Part shown: piece by piece, positions 14,127-23,847 of the stretch
How the letters are laid out: every line of letters starts with the position of its first letter
Numbering within the stretch: position 1 is the first letter of the stretch
Origin: Croceicoccus sp. Ery15
Lineage (GTDB): Bacteria; Pseudomonadota; Alphaproteobacteria; Sphingomonadales; Sphingomonadaceae
Assembly: GCF_020985305.1 (NCBI RefSeq)
Contig: NZ_CP087588.1
Coordinates: 1,364,001-1,428,000, forward strand
Direction of reading: 5' to 3'
DNA: 64,000 nt
Notes under the pieces: model-generated
The model's input: only the letters and a program-made list of their open reading frames with translations
Databases searched by the model: none
Told to the model about the DNA's origin: nothing
Position numbers and translations under genes: made by a program

Positions 14127-17100
14127 ATGCTCGACAGGACTGCCGATTTGAACGACAAGTTTGCCCGTTTTGCGCCCCCCATCCGCGAAGCAACGCCGCT
14201 GCGACAGGCGATTACCGATGCCTATCGCCGCCCCGAACCGCAGGCCGTGGCCGAATTGCTGCCGCGCGCGACCATGCCCGACCATTTGCGCCAGCAGATC
14301 GAACAGACCGCCCGCGATCTGGTGCTGAAAGTCCGCAAGAAGCAGGACGGCTGGGGCGTCGACGGCCTGATGCAGGAATATTCGCTGTCCAGCGAAGAGG
14401 GCGTCGCGCTGATGTGTCTGGCCGAAGCCCTGCTGCGCATTCCCGATGCGGGCACGCGCGACGCGCTGGTGAAGGACAAGATCGCGCGCGGCAACTGGCG
14501 TTCGCATCTGGCGCCCGATCACTCACTGTTCGTGAACGCGGCCACATGGGGTCTTGTTGTCACGGGCGAGCTTTCCGAACGAACCGACGAATTCGGCCTT
14601 GCCGCCGCGCTGAAACGCCTGATCGCCCGCGCGGGCGAGCCGGTGATCCGGTCGGGCGTGCGCCTTGCCATGGAATTCATGGGCGAACATTTCGTCGCGG
14701 GCGAGACGATCGAGGAAGCGATCAAGCACGCCAAGGGCCCCGAAGCGCGGGGCTTTACCTATAGCTATGACATGCTGGGCGAGGCCGCGGTCGATCTGAA
14801 CGATGCCGCAGCCTATTACGCAGCCTATGAGAAGGCGATCCATGCCATCGGCCGCCGCGCCGACGGAAAGCCGGTCCACACCGCGCCGGGCATTTCGGTC
14901 AAGCTGTCGGCCCTGCACCCGCGTTACCAGCGCGCACAGGCCGGACGGGTGATGAAGGAACTGCTGCCCCGCGTCCGTGCACTGGCCGTGCTGGCGAAAT
15001 CATATGGCATCGGCTTTAACATCGATGCCGAGGAAGCCGACCGGCTGGAACTGTCGCTCGACATTATCGAGGAACTGGCCACCGCGCACGAGCTGGCGGG
15101 CTGGAACGGGCTTGGCTGCGTCATCCAGGCGTATGGCAAGCGTTGCCCGCAAGTGCTGGACTGGCTGATCGATCTGGCCAAACGGTCCGAACGCCGCATT
15201 CCGGTGCGTCTGGTGAAAGGCGCCTATTGGGATGCCGAGATCAAGCGCGCCCAGCTGGACGGGCTGCCGGATTTTCCCGTCTATACGCGCAAGGTTCACA
15301 CCGACCTGTCCTATATCGCCTGCGCCCGCCAGCTGATCGAGGCGCGCGAGCATATTTTTCCGCAATTCGCCACGCATAACGCGCAGACTCTGGCGACGAT
15401 CTATCACCTTGCGGACGAGATCAAGGGCCGCCCGTTCGAGGCAGGCGATTACGAGTTCCAGTGCCTGCACGGCATGGGCGAGGAACTGTATGACGAGGTC
15501 GTTCCCAAGAAAAAGCTGAACCGCCCCTGCCGCATCTATGCGCCGGTCGGCACGCATGAGACGCTGCTCGCCTATCTGGTGCGGCGCTTGCTGGAAAACG
15601 GGGCCAACAGCTCGTTCCTGAACCGCATTTCCAATCCCGATGTCGCCATCGCGGATCTGACTGCCGATCCGGCGCAGCAAGTGGCCGAAATGGAACGCCC
15701 CGGCAGCATGCATCCGCAGATCTCCCTGCCCCTGGGAATATTCCCGATGCGGCTGAATTCGGCAGGCATCGACCTGACGAACGAGGATCGTCTGGCCGAA
15801 CTGACCGAAAATCTGAAGGAAAGCGCCAGCCGCGAATGGGTGGCGGGCGAAGCGGGCACCGGCACGCCCCGCGATGTGACCAATCCGGCGGACCGGCGCG
15901 ATATCGTCGGGGTCAGCCACGATCTGTCGCCCGACGATGTGCCGGCCATTGCCTCTATCGTCGCCGCATCGCACTGGAACGAGGTGCCCGTCAGCCAAAG
16001 GGCTTCGGCGCTGCACCGCGCGGCCGATACGATGCAGGCGCAAATGGGCGTGCTGATCGGCCTGACCATCCGCGAGGCGGGCAAGAGCGCCACCAATGCC
16101 ATTGCCGAAGTACGCGAGGCGATCGATTTCCTGCGCTATTACGCGAACCGCGCGGTCGAAAGCTTTGGGCACGAGCAGGAGCCTTTGGGCACGATCTGCT
16201 GTATTTCGCCGTGGAACTTCCCGCTTGCCATCTTCACCGGACAGGTCGCGGCCGCATTGGTCGGCGGCAATTCGGTGCTGGCGAAACCGGCCGAGGAAAC
16301 GCCTTTGGTCGCCGCCGAAGCCGTGCGTATCCTGCACGAGGCAGGGATTCCCGACCACGCTCTGCGGCTGGTTCCCGGCGACGGCGCGGTGGGCGCGGCA
16401 CTGGTCGCGTCGGAAGATGTGCACGGCGTGATGTTCACCGGATCGACACAGGTCGCACAGCTGATTCAAAAGCGATTGTCCAAGCGCCTGTCGCCTGCGG
16501 GCAAGCCGATCCCGCTGATCGCGGAAACAGGCGGCATCAATGCGATGATCGTCGATTCCTCCGCCCTTGCCGAACAGGTGGTGCGCGATGTGATCGCCAG
16601 CGCCTTCGACAGCGCGGGGCAGCGTTGTTCGGCCCTGCGCCTGCTGTGCATTCAGGACGATGTCTATGACCGCACACTGGGCCTGTTGAAGGGGGCATTG
16701 GCGCAGCTGGCGATCGGTTCCACCACGCAATTGTCGAACGATATCGGCCCCGTCATCACCGACGAGGCGCTGGAAGGTATCGAGAGCCATATCGCCGAGA
16801 TGGAGGTCGCTGGGCACAAGGTCACGCGGCTGAAACTGCCGCAAGGGGTCGAGCATGGCAGCTTTGTAGCGCCGACCATCATCGAACTGGATTCGACGAC
16901 CGAACTGACCCGTGAAGTGTTCGGGCCGGTGCTGCATGTCACCCGTTTCGCGCGCCACGATCTTGTGCCGTTGGTGCACGAGATCAACCTGTCGGGATAT
17001 GGGTTGACCTTTGGCCTGCACACGCGGCTGGACGGCACGGTCGATCAGGTCGCCCGCGTGATCGAGGCGGGGAATATCTATATCAACCGCAATCAGATCG

Positions 17101-17765
17101 GCGCGATCGTGGGCAGCCAGCCGTTTGGCGGGCATCGCCTGTCGGGCACGGGGCCAAAGGCGGGCGGTCCGCTTTACCTGGGCCGCCTTGTCAGCCAGCC
17201 CCCTGCCCTGCCAATGGCGCTGTCCGATCCGGCCGTGCACCAATATTCGCAATGGCTGCGCATGCGCGGCGAGATTGCAGCATCCGACGCCGCCCGTGCC
17301 TGTGCCGATCAGGGCGGGCTGGGTTACCGCGAAGTCCTGCCCGGTCCGGTGGGCGAACGGAACAGCTATGAACTGCGCAAGCGGGGCCATATTCTGGTCC
17401 GACCCAAGACCACGGCCGGTTTCCAGCAGCAGCTGGCCGCCGTGCTGGCCACCGGCAATATCGCCTTGCTCGAAGATATGGGCTGGTCCGCCGATCTTCC
17501 CCCCGAATTGCACGGAAGGGTCGAGGCGCTGGCGCATCAGCCGGTCGCGGGCGCGCTGGTCGAAGGGGACGAAAGCGATCTGCGCGCGGCGCTGGCCGAA
17601 TTTGCCGGGCGCGACGGGCCGCTGGTGCTGACCCAATCCGCCAGCGAGGCGGATTGCGCATCGGACAAGCCCGCCTATTGCCTGCACTGGCTGTTGGAGG
17701 AAGTCTCGATCTCGGTCGACACGACGGCAGCGGGCGGCAATGCCAGCCTGATGACGCTTGAATAA
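14127..17765 (+). CDS. putA: Bifunctional proline dehydrogenase / glutamate-semialdehyde dehydrogenase
   Basis: Oxidises proline to glutamate in two FAD- and NAD-dependent steps with channelled intermediate. The start is the ATG of MLDRTADL, with AAAGGA upstream; the product has 1212 residues. Order seen: helical arm, proline dehydrogenase barrel (about 130-470, including GISVKLSALHPRY and FNIDAEEADRLE), then the aldehyde dehydrogenase domain with its catalytic Cys834 in SAGQRCSALRL, then about 200 residues of C-terminal ALDH-like domain. No ribbon-helix-helix DNA-binding domain precedes the arm, so it is a long, non-repressor PutA. A 14-bp hairpin follows immediately. Confidence 0.96.
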   Translation: MLDRTADLNDKFARFAPPIREATPLRQAITDAYRRPEPQAVAELLPRATMPDHLRQQIEQTARDLVLKVRKKQDGWGVDGLMQEYSLSSEEGVALMCLAEALLRIPDAGTRDALVKDKIARGNWRSHLAPDHSLFVNAATWGLVVTGELSERTDEFGLAAALKRLIARAGEPVIRSGVRLAMEFMGEHFVAGETIEEAIKHAKGPEARGFTYSYDMLGEAAVDLNDAAAYYAAYEKAIHAIGRRADGKPVHTAPGISVKLSALHPRYQRAQAGRVMKELLPRVRALAVLAKSYGIGFNIDAEEADRLELSLDIIEELATAHELAGWNGLGCVIQAYGKRCPQVLDWLIDLAKRSERRIPVRLVKGAYWDAEIKRAQLDGLPDFPVYTRKVHTDLSYIACARQLIEAREHIFPQFATHNAQTLATIYHLADEIKGRPFEAGDYEFQCLHGMGEELYDEVVPKKKLNRPCRIYAPVGTHETLLAYLVRRLLENGANSSFLNRISNPDVAIADLTADPAQQVAEMERPGSMHPQISLPLGIFPMRLNSAGIDLTNEDRLAELTENLKESASREWVAGEAGTGTPRDVTNPADRRDIVGVSHDLSPDDVPAIASIVAASHWNEVPVSQRASALHRAADTMQAQMGVLIGLTIREAGKSATNAIAEVREAIDFLRYYANRAVESFGHEQEPLGTICCISPWNFPLAIFTGQVAAALVGGNSVLAKPAEETPLVAAEAVRILHEAGIPDHALRLVPGDGAVGAALVASEDVHGVMFTGSTQVAQLIQKRLSKRLSPAGKPIPLIAETGGINAMIVDSSALAEQVVRDVIASAFDSAGQRCSALRLLCIQDDVYDRTLGLLKGALAQLAIGSTTQLSNDIGPVITDEALEGIESHIAEMEVAGHKVTRLKLPQGVEHGSFVAPTIIELDSTTELTREVFGPVLHVTRFARHDLVPLVHEINLSGYGLTFGLHTRLDGTVDQVARVIEAGNIYINRNQIGAIVGSQPFGGHRLSGTGPKAGGPLYLGRLVSQPPALPMALSDPAVHQYSQWLRMRGEIAASDAARACADQGGLGYREVLPGPVGERNSYELRKRGHILVRPKTTAGFQQQLAAVLATGNIALLEDMGWSADLPPELHGRVEALAHQPVAGALVEGDESDLRAALAEFAGRDGPLVLTQSASEADCASDKPAYCLHWLLEEVSISVDTTAAGGNASLMTLE

Positions 17766-17767
17766 TC

Positions 17768-17801
17768 GTGTCGGGGCCGGTTTTGCGACCGGCCCCGACA
17801 C
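17768..17801. terminator. Bidirectional hairpin between putA and the glycoside hydrolase gene
   Basis: A perfect 14-bp stem, GTGTCGGGGCCGGT paired with ACCGGCCCCGACAC (loop TTTGCG), lies between two convergent stop codons (17765 and 17806). There is no long T run. Confidence 0.65.
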
Positions 17802-17805
17802 CGCG

Positions 17806-19641
17806 TCAGTTTAGATGCCAGCTGGGACATTCGACGGCGCTGGCAGTGCCCCTTTTGAACACTTTTGCGCGCATGCCGAACGCATCATTGCCCCATGTCT
17901 GGTTGGGACCGGCGGAAACCATCACCTTGTCCCCCGCAGCCAGATCGATATCCGCGCTGATCTGGGTCCGGCCGTTGGACAAAATCTTGGTCGTCAGCGT
18001 GTTGCCGTTGCGATCGATGGACAGGTCGATGCCATCGCCGCCCTCCTGACGCTTGTGGAAGCAGGCCGTGACAGTCACCGACATGGCCTTGTCTGCCTGC
18101 CATTGCCAAAGGGCCCGCAGAGGATCACTCGCATCGCGCGCCGGAACCGCGCCGTCGGGACCCAAGGCCAGCACCGCGTCCCACGCACTGCGCATGTCGC
18201 TGGTGTACCATTGCGCGGTATAGGTTAACGGGTTCATCCCGCCATCGCGGCTGCGCGCGAAATATGTCCAGTCGCCCGTGCCGAATTGCAGCAGCGTATC
18301 GGCCAGCACATTGCTGGTTCCCGGATCGCTGATATTGCCGCCTATGAATATCACCGGAACATCGGACACCTGCATCTGGCTGTTCGATGGCAAGCGGTTG
18401 CCATAGGCGTCATAGGCCTCGGTCGCGCCTTCCACTTGAATGGTGCGCGGCGTACCCCATACGACGGTCGCCCCCTTTCCATAGCGATAGGCGAACAGAC
18501 CGGAATCGCCGGTGTTCAGCTTGACCGGATTACCGTGGGGCAGCAGCTTTGTCGTGGCCAGACGCACGGCCCGCCCCTGCTGTTTTATTGTGGAGCCGTC
18601 GAACAGGCCCAGGTTGGGAAACCAGCGCTCTTCGAACAGCGCGTACCATATTGCCGCGTCGACCCCGGCAGCCGCCATCAGGGTGATCGATTTGATTCCT
18701 TCGGAGGCAGCAAGTTTCTGGTCGGTATGGTCATGCGCGAACTCGGACGCCCAGATCTCGACCTCTTTACCGTTGTCGCGCATCGCCTTTTTCAGCAACG
18801 CAATCTCCATCGGCAGGCCATAGGCATAGCCCGAATAGGGATGCACCGCGACGCCATCGATGTGATTCAGAATGCCCGCGGCAAAGAATTTTTCCAGATA
18901 GCCGGTGCCGATCAGATTGGTCGAACCCCCAAGGATGCGAATATCGTCATGGCTTGATCCCATGGCGGCCTCGATATCTTTCAACAGCGCGATATAGGTG
19001 TCTTCCAGATCGTAACCGTCCGGATAGCTAAGGCCGAGGCCGCCGCCGCCGTTGATTTCGTTCCCGATCTCGAACGCGGCAATGCACGATCCGAAATGAT
19101 CGGCCACGGCACGCAGAAATTTGGCAAAGGCCGCGCGAGAAGCGGGGGAATAGACAAACTTACCGCCGTCGTAATTCGGGTTTGTCGGTATCTGGACAAG
19201 CAATAGTTTCTTGCCGCGCGCGCAGGCAGCCTCAAGCTTTTGCGCGGTCGCGCCGGTAAAGTCGATCTTGCCTTTGGTGATCTCGGCCTGATCCCACTCC
19301 ATCTCGTCACGCAGAAGAGTGACGGAAATCTCGTCGGCCCGGTCGATCGTATCAAGCTGCCAACCCTGACTGAAATGGGTGGCAGCGCCCAGTTCCATCG
19401 TCCCTGATGGCACGCTGACCGAAGTGGGTGCGGGAGCAGGTGCTGGTGCCGGAGATGGCGCAGGAGTTGGTGCCGGAGTTGGTGCCGGAGTTGGTGCAGG
19501 TGTCGGACCCGGCGTCGGCGCGGGCGCTGCGGTTACAGGAAGAGAAGCAACCGTTTCGGTGCCCGCTTCGCCCCCGCCACAGCCAGCCAGACAGGCCAGC
19601 GCCGTTCCTGCCAGTAACAACATTCCCCGACTGTTCGCCAT
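17806..19641 (-). CDS. Secreted glycoside-hydrolase-like lipoprotein with Pro/Thr/Ala linker
   Basis: A 611-residue exported protein. It starts MANSRGMLLL; a lipobox (LACLAGC) marks it as a lipoprotein. A low-complexity PTPA-repeat linker of about 45 residues follows. The catalytic part is a TIM-barrel hydrolase of the GH39/PslG type: FEIGNEING holds the likely acid/base Glu and EIWASEFAHD the likely nucleophile Glu. The last 170 residues look like a beta-sandwich accessory domain. Related enzymes act on exopolysaccharide or plant glycans; the substrate is not predictable. It is surface-anchored by inference. It stands alone, with fghA upstream on the same strand but 177 bp away. Confidence 0.75.
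   Translation of the reverse strand: MANSRGMLLLAGTALACLAGCGGGEAGTETVASLPVTAAPAPTPGPTPAPTPAPTPAPTPAPSPAPAPAPAPTSVSVPSGTMELGAATHFSQGWQLDTIDRADEISVTLLRDEMEWDQAEITKGKIDFTGATAQKLEAACARGKKLLLVQIPTNPNYDGGKFVYSPASRAAFAKFLRAVADHFGSCIAAFEIGNEINGGGGLGLSYPDGYDLEDTYIALLKDIEAAMGSSHDDIRILGGSTNLIGTGYLEKFFAAGILNHIDGVAVHPYSGYAYGLPMEIALLKKAMRDNGKEVEIWASEFAHDHTDQKLAASEGIKSITLMAAAGVDAAIWYALFEERWFPNLGLFDGSTIKQQGRAVRLATTKLLPHGNPVKLNTGDSGLFAYRYGKGATVVWGTPRTIQVEGATEAYDAYGNRLPSNSQMQVSDVPVIFIGGNISDPGTSNVLADTLLQFGTGDWTYFARSRDGGMNPLTYTAQWYTSDMRSAWDAVLALGPDGAVPARDASDPLRALWQWQADKAMSVTVTACFHKRQEGGDGIDLSIDRNGNTLTTKILSNGRTQISADIDLAAGDKVMVSAGPNQTWGNDAFGMRAKVFKRGTASAVECPSWHLN
19463..19498. repeat. 12-bp tandem repeat coding the PTPA linker
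   Basis: Three copies of GGAGTTGGTGCC (the last ends in A) lie in tandem inside the lipoprotein linker, with degenerate copies on both sides. Each unit codes four residues, so copy-number change would alter linker length without breaking the frame. Confidence 0.85.
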
Positions 19642-19818
19642 GAAGCCCGCCCTTCGCAAGTGCGATTTGTTGCCAGATCGCGGCGGGCCCGATCCCGAAT
19701 ACGGCCCGTCGCTTGCGCCATGGCTTTGTGGGAAAGGGTAAATTTGGGATTAACGCGCCTCCCCCGATCGGCTCTGACGTGGGGAAGGCGCGGCGGAATG
19801 TTATACGGAAGAAAAGCG

Positions 19819-20658
19819 TCAGCCTTTCAGCCGCGCGGCATGCCATGCGACATGCTCGGCCATAAATGTCGAGATGAAGTAATAGGAATGATCATATCCC
19901 GCCTGCATGCGGATGTCGGCCTTCATTCCGGCAGCGGTTACCGCCTGTTCAAGCAGGCCGGTTTTCAGCTGTTCTTCAAGGAAATTATCCGCCGTCCCCT
20001 GATCGACCAAAAGATCGGGCAGGCGCGCGCCGTCCGCGATCAGGGCGCAGGCGTCATACTCGCGCCAGGCGGCTTGGTCGGACCCGATATAGCCTGTCAG
20101 CGCCTTTTCGCCCCAAGGGCAGTTCAACGGACTGACGATGGGCGCAAACGCGCTGGTCGAACGGAACCGCCCCGGATTGCGCAGCGATATGGTCAGCGCG
20201 CCATGCCCGCCCATCGAATGGCCGGTAATGCCCTGCCGCGCCATATCGGCGGGGAAATGAGCCTGTATCAGCGCGGGCAATTCCTCTTCGATATAGCGGC
20301 GCATGTTGAAATGCGTGGCCCATGGCTTCTGTGTCGCATCGACATAGAACCCTGCCCCCTTGCCAAAGTCATAGGCTTCGTCATCGGGAACATCGTCGCC
20401 GCGCGGGGATGTATCGGGCGCGACGAAGATAATGCCGTGCTGCGCGCAGGCGGCGCGATATTCGCCCTTTTCGGTCACATTGGCTTGGGTGCAAGTCAGA
20501 CCCGACAGATAGGTCAGCACCGGCAGCATTGCACCTTCGGCATGGTCGGGCACGAAGACGGAGAATGTCATCTCCGTATTCGTCGCCTTACTCTGGTGCT
20601 TATAGACGCCCTGCGTGCCGCCGTGGCTGCGATTCAGCGATATCGTTTCGAGTGTCAC
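19819..20658 (-). CDS. fghA: S-formylglutathione hydrolase
   Basis: Hydrolyses S-formylglutathione to formate and glutathione, the second step of formaldehyde detoxification. I choose the GTG at 20658, which overlaps the stop of the upstream VOC gene as GTGA and gives the usual N-terminus VTLETISLNRSHGG (279 residues); GGAG lies about 8 bases upstream. It is an esterase D-type alpha/beta hydrolase with Ser in GHSMGGHG, Asp in DQGTADNF and His in YDHSYYF. It is the last gene of the frmA-VOC-fghA operon. Confidence 0.95.
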   Translation of the reverse strand: MTLETISLNRSHGGTQGVYKHQSKATNTEMTFSVFVPDHAEGAMLPVLTYLSGLTCTQANVTEKGEYRAACAQHGIIFVAPDTSPRGDDVPDDEAYDFGKGAGFYVDATQKPWATHFNMRRYIEEELPALIQAHFPADMARQGITGHSMGGHGALTISLRNPGRFRSTSAFAPIVSPLNCPWGEKALTGYIGSDQAAWREYDACALIADGARLPDLLVDQGTADNFLEEQLKTGLLEQAVTAAGMKADIRMQAGYDHSYYFISTFMAEHVAWHAARLKG

Positions 20659-21047
20659 TTCGGCTCCATGAATTTCATTGCGCATAATTTGTGCCCGTCA
20701 GGATCGCGCAAATAGGCGAGATAAATCTGCCCGCGCGCGCCTCGGTCGCGGATGCCGGGCGCATCCTCGATCAGCGTGCCGCCATGGTCCAGCCCCGCCC
20801 GAACCCATGCCGCACCCTGTTCGGGGCTGTCGACGCGGAAACCGATGGTCGAGCCGTTGCTGACAGTCGCTTCTTTTTCGTCCAGCGGTGCGCCCACGAT
20901 CAGCAAGGCGCCATCGTGGCTGTAGAAATAGCGGTCGCGGTCGGGGTCCTTCGCCCCTTCCCCGCCGCCCAGCGCACCGATCAACGCGTCATAGAAACGC
21001 TTGGCACGGGCGGTATCATTGCTACCGATATGGACGTGGCTGAACAT
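20655..21047 (-). CDS. VOC (glyoxalase-like) family protein
   Basis: A 130-residue single-domain protein of the vicinal oxygen chelate fold. It has the starting strand MFSHVHIGSND, then the helix RAKRFYDALI, and ends in the typical YLRDPDGHKLCAMKF. The metal ligands appear to be His5 and a late Glu or His, as in small glyoxalase/bleomycin-resistance-type proteins. It lies between frmA and fghA with a good AGGAGAG ribosome-binding site and overlaps fghA. A role with glutathione adducts is an inference from the neighbours; its substrate is unknown. Confidence 0.85.
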   Translation of the reverse strand: MFSHVHIGSNDTARAKRFYDALIGALGGGEGAKDPDRDRYFYSHDGALLIVGAPLDEKEATVSNGSTIGFRVDSPEQGAAWVRAGLDHGGTLIEDAPGIRDRGARGQIYLAYLRDPDGHKLCAMKFMEPK

Positions 21048-21082
21048 AAGGCTCTCCTCAATTGGCCAGAGCCCGCCTGCTA

Positions 21083-22195
21083 TCAGTAAACGACCACGCT
21101 GCGAATGCTCTCGCCCGCATGCATCAGGTCAAACCCCTTGTTGATTTCCTCAAGGGTCAAGACATGGGTGATCATCGGGTCGATCTCGATCTGGCCGTTC
21201 ATGTACCAGTCGACGATCTTGGGCACATCGGTCCGGCCCTTCGCGCCGCCGAATGCCGTGCCCTTCCACACGCGGCCAGTGACCAGCTGGAACGGGCGCG
21301 TGCTGATTTCCTTGCCTGCTTCGGCCACGCCGATGATGATGCTTTCGCCCCAGCCGCGATGACATGCTTCCAGCGCGGTGCGCATCACATTGGTGTTGCC
21401 CGTGCAGTCAAAGGTGTAATCCGCGCCCCCGTCGGTCATGGCGACGACCTTCTGCACGATGTCGTCATGGCTCATGCCCTTGGTGTTGAGGAAGTCGGTC
21501 ATGCCGAACTTGCGGCCCCATTCCTCGCGGTCGGGGTTGAGGTCGATGCCGATGATCTTCGACGCGCCTGCCATCTTCGCGCCCTGAATGACGTTGAGGC
21601 CAATACCGCCAAGGCCGAACACGACCACATTGTCGCCCACCTGCACCTTGGCCGTGTTGGTCACCGCGCCGACACCGGTGGTGACGCCGCAGCCGATGTA
21701 GCAGCTGGTCTTGAACGGAGCGTCCTCGCGGATCTTGGCAACCGCGATTTCGGGCAGGACGGTAAAATTCGAGAAGGTCGAGCAGCCCATGTAGTGATGG
21801 ATCATCTCGCCCTTATAGCTGAAGCGGCTGGTGCCGTCGGGCATCAGCCCCTTGCCCTGCGTGGCGCGGATCGCGGTGCACAGATTGGTCTTGCCCGACA
21901 GGCAGGATTTACACTGGCGGCATTCGGGGGTGTAGAGCGGGATGACGTGATCATCGGGCTTTACGCTGGTCACGCCCGGCCCGATTTCGCGAACGATGCC
22001 TGCGCCTTCATGGCCGAGGATCGAGGGGAACAGCCCCTCGCTGTCCAGCCCGTCCAGCGTATAGGCATCGGTATGGCACAGGCCCGTCGCCATGATCTCG
22101 ACCAGAACCTCGCCCTCCTTGGGGCCTTCCAGATCGACCTCGACGATCTCGAGGGGCTTTTTCGCCTCGAAAGCTACGGCGGCGCGGGTTTTCAT
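21083..22195 (-). CDS. frmA: S-(hydroxymethyl)glutathione dehydrogenase (class III alcohol dehydrogenase)
   Basis: Oxidises the glutathione-formaldehyde adduct with NAD. The 370-residue product has the catalytic zinc site (Cys in [10 protein letters not shown], His in GHEGAG, Cys in [14 protein letters not shown] SCYIGCGV), the structural zinc cluster [15 protein letters not shown], and the Rossmann motif [13 protein letters not shown]. It ends SIRSVVVY, the family terminus. First gene of the operon with a VOC protein and fghA (35 bp to the next gene). A LysR gene is divergent 120 bp away and is the obvious candidate regulator. Confidence 0.96.
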   Translation of the reverse strand: MKTRAAVAFEAKKPLEIVEVDLEGPKEGEVLVEIMATGLCHTDAYTLDGLDSEGLFPSILGHEGAGIVREIGPGVTSVKPDDHVIPLYTPECRQCKSCLSGKTNLCTAIRATQGKGLMPDGTSRFSYKGEMIHHYMGCSTFSNFTVLPEIAVAKIREDAPFKTSCYIGCGVTTGVGAVTNTAKVQVGDNVVVFGLGGIGLNVIQGAKMAGASKIIGIDLNPDREEWGRKFGMTDFLNTKGMSHDDIVQKVVAMTDGGADYTFDCTGNTNVMRTALEACHRGWGESIIIGVAEAGKEISTRPFQLVTGRVWKGTAFGGAKGRTDVPKIVDWYMNGQIEIDPMITHVLTLEEINKGFDLMHAGESIRSVVVY

Positions 22196-22314
22196 ATATG
22201 TGCTCCAATCGAAAGAACGGCTTTGGCTGCATCATAGACATCGAACCGGATGGTGATAAAGCGCGATAGCTGCAAAGCATTATCCCCATATGGCAATAAT
22301 CACGGGCGCTTCCT

Positions 22315-23190
22315 ATGATCTCTGGCTGGGACGGTATCGAGGAATTTGTCGCGGTTGCCCGCGCCGGCAGCTTTACCGCAGGCGCACGGGCATTCGACGC
22401 ATCGGTCACGCATATGAGCCGGTCGATCGGGCGGCTGGAACAAAGGCTGGAAACCCGCCTGTTCAACCGCACTACGCGCTCTCTGTACCTCACCGAAACT
22501 GGCCGCGTGTTCTTTGCCCAATGCCAGCGGCTGGTCGAAGAGCGCGAGGAAGCGATTGCCGCGCTCAGCCAGCATAACGAGCCGTTCGGCCTGTTGCGCG
22601 TTACCTGTTCCTATGCGCTGGGTGAGCGATTCATTTCACCCCTGCTGCGCGAATTCGCCCAGATGCACGCAGGTGTTCAGGTGGAAATCGACCTCGACAA
22701 CGATGTCGTCGATATCGCAGGGCGCGGGTACGATCTGGCCGTGCGCACCGGCCATCTGGAAGATTCCCGCCTGATCGCCACCCGCGTCGCCCAGCGCGAG
22801 CTGATCACCGTCGCCTCGCGCGATTATATCTCGCACCATGGCAAGCCCGCGCGGATCGCCGATCTGGCGGCACACGAATGCCTCACCGGCTCCGCCTCGC
22901 AATGGCAGTTCCGCTATGGCCAGACCTGGCGGCCCGACGGACGGTGGAAATGCAATTCGGGGTCGTCGCTGCTCGACGCTTGCCTCGCGGGCATGGGCAT
23001 ATGCCAGATTCCCGCTTTTTACGTGGGCGAACATCTTGCCGCGGGACGGCTGCAGTCCGTGCTGGACGATCAAAAGCCGGAGGACGAGCCGATCTGGGCC
23101 GTCTATTCCGCCCGTCGCCAGCTGGCACCCAAGGTGACGCGACTGGTGAGCCATTTGCGCACGCGGCTGCAGGCCATGCTGGACGGGTGA
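22315..23190 (+). CDS. LysR-family transcriptional regulator
   Basis: A 291-residue regulator with an N-terminal winged helix-turn-helix (about 5-65: FVAVARAGSFTAGARAF, then HMSRSIGRLEQRLETRLFNRTTR) and a C-terminal periplasmic-binding-protein-like effector domain. Divergent from frmA, the standard position for a regulator of the neighbouring operon. The sensed effector cannot be told. It is the last core gene before the island junction. Confidence 0.9.
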   Translation: MISGWDGIEEFVAVARAGSFTAGARAFDASVTHMSRSIGRLEQRLETRLFNRTTRSLYLTETGRVFFAQCQRLVEEREEAIAALSQHNEPFGLLRVTCSYALGERFISPLLREFAQMHAGVQVEIDLDNDVVDIAGRGYDLAVRTGHLEDSRLIATRVAQRELITVASRDYISHHGKPARIADLAAHECLTGSASQWQFRYGQTWRPDGRWKCNSGSSLLDACLAGMGICQIPAFYVGEHLAAGRLQSVLDDQKPEDEPIWAVYSARRQLAPKVTRLVSHLRTRLQAMLDG

Positions 23191-23218
23191 AGGCAGAACG
23201 CTGGCCTACGGGCCGCTC

Positions 23219-23245
23219 CGGTGGTGGCAGGGCTTGAATCGAACC
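23219..23245. repeat. Left attachment site (degenerate copy of the tRNA-Tyr 3' end)
   Basis: CGGTGGTGG-CAGGGCTTG-AATCGAACC matches the tRNA-Tyr 3' end at 44574-44601 in 25 of 28 aligned positions (one gap, two substitutions). It lies 28 bp after the LysR stop. The direct repeat orientation fits an att duplication. The mismatches suggest an old insertion or a secondary core site. Confidence 0.7.
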
Positions 23246-23297
23246 GCAAAAATAACGCTTTGATATCAATCCTGTTCTTGGAACAAATGCAGGCTTT

Positions 23298-23319
23298 CCC
23301 CCACACTCTCCCCCACATT
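23298..23319. repeat. Left arm-type integrase sites (two CCCCCACAYT copies)
   Basis: CCCCCACACT (23298-23307) and CCCCCACATT (23310-23319) sit about 55 bp inside the left att. The same decamer occurs four times near the right end, so these are probably the integrase arm-binding sites. Confidence 0.6.
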
Positions 23320-23449
23320 TTCGTTCATTTAACGATGGTTCGGTTCAGCGTTTTGACCGAAAAGCTGAATAAGTGGGTGGTTCGTTGAGCGCCTTATCGC
23401 AACATAATGGCACGTTCTGACACTGTCCAATTGCGAGTTTGCGGCCTGG

Positions 23450-23644
23450 TCAGTTCAACGCCCGATGCCGCTCAACCAGCCTATGCAAACTGGCTGTCGT
23501 GATGCGCGTTGCCTTGCCAATCTTGACCGTTTCGAGTTCGCCGCTGGAGATCAGCTCGTAGAGCTTTGTGCGCCCGACGCCGATCATACGGGCAGCGTCA
23601 TTGACCTTGACACAGATCGGCTCGACAGGTTGCTGCGCACTCAT
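23450..23644 (-). CDS. Excisionase-type helix-turn-helix protein
   Basis: A 64-residue DNA-binding protein of the excisionase/MerR-like class: VNDAARMIGVGRTKLYELISSGELETVKIGKATRI, then the wing. These proteins bend DNA at att sites or regulate the integrase. Overlaps the AlpA-like gene upstream (ATGA), so the two are co-translated. Position just inside the left att supports a role in excision. Confidence 0.75.
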   Translation of the reverse strand: MSAQQPVEPICVKVNDAARMIGVGRTKLYELISSGELETVKIGKATRITTASLHRLVERHRALN

Positions 23645-23847
23645 TCTGCCGGTTCCTCTTCACGATAGTGCGCAGGATCGGCAATCCAGCGATTGATTGC
23701 GGACTCATGCCAGCCTGCGCCGTGGACGCTTATCTTCACCTGTGACGGGAAAGTCCCCTCGGCGATCTTGCGATAGATGGTGGAGCGAGAGAGACCTGTG
23801 CGGTCGAGCACGGTCTTCAGTCGGATGATGCGTTCGGTATTAGACAT
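23641..23847 (-). CDS. AlpA-family regulator
   Basis: A 68-residue protein with the AlpA pattern (IIRLKTVLDRTGLSRSTIY, then a GTFPSQVKIS stretch and GWHESAINRWI). AlpA proteins control integrase genes on P4-like islands. It overlaps the next gene by four bases. Two different small helix-turn-helix genes in tandem are typical of integrative mobilizable elements. Confidence 0.85.
   Translation of the reverse strand: MSNTERIIRLKTVLDRTGLSRSTIYRKIAEGTFPSQVKISVHGAGWHESAINRWIADPAHYREEEPAE

Noticed and set aside
15000..17801. A 933-codon reverse frame opposite putA
   Set aside because: Antisense shadow of putA, no domain, composition typical of the reverse frame of a GC-rich gene.
19430..19530. Possible CRISPR-like array
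   Set aside because: The repeats are 12 bp, contiguous and code in frame for a PTPA linker, so there are no spacers.
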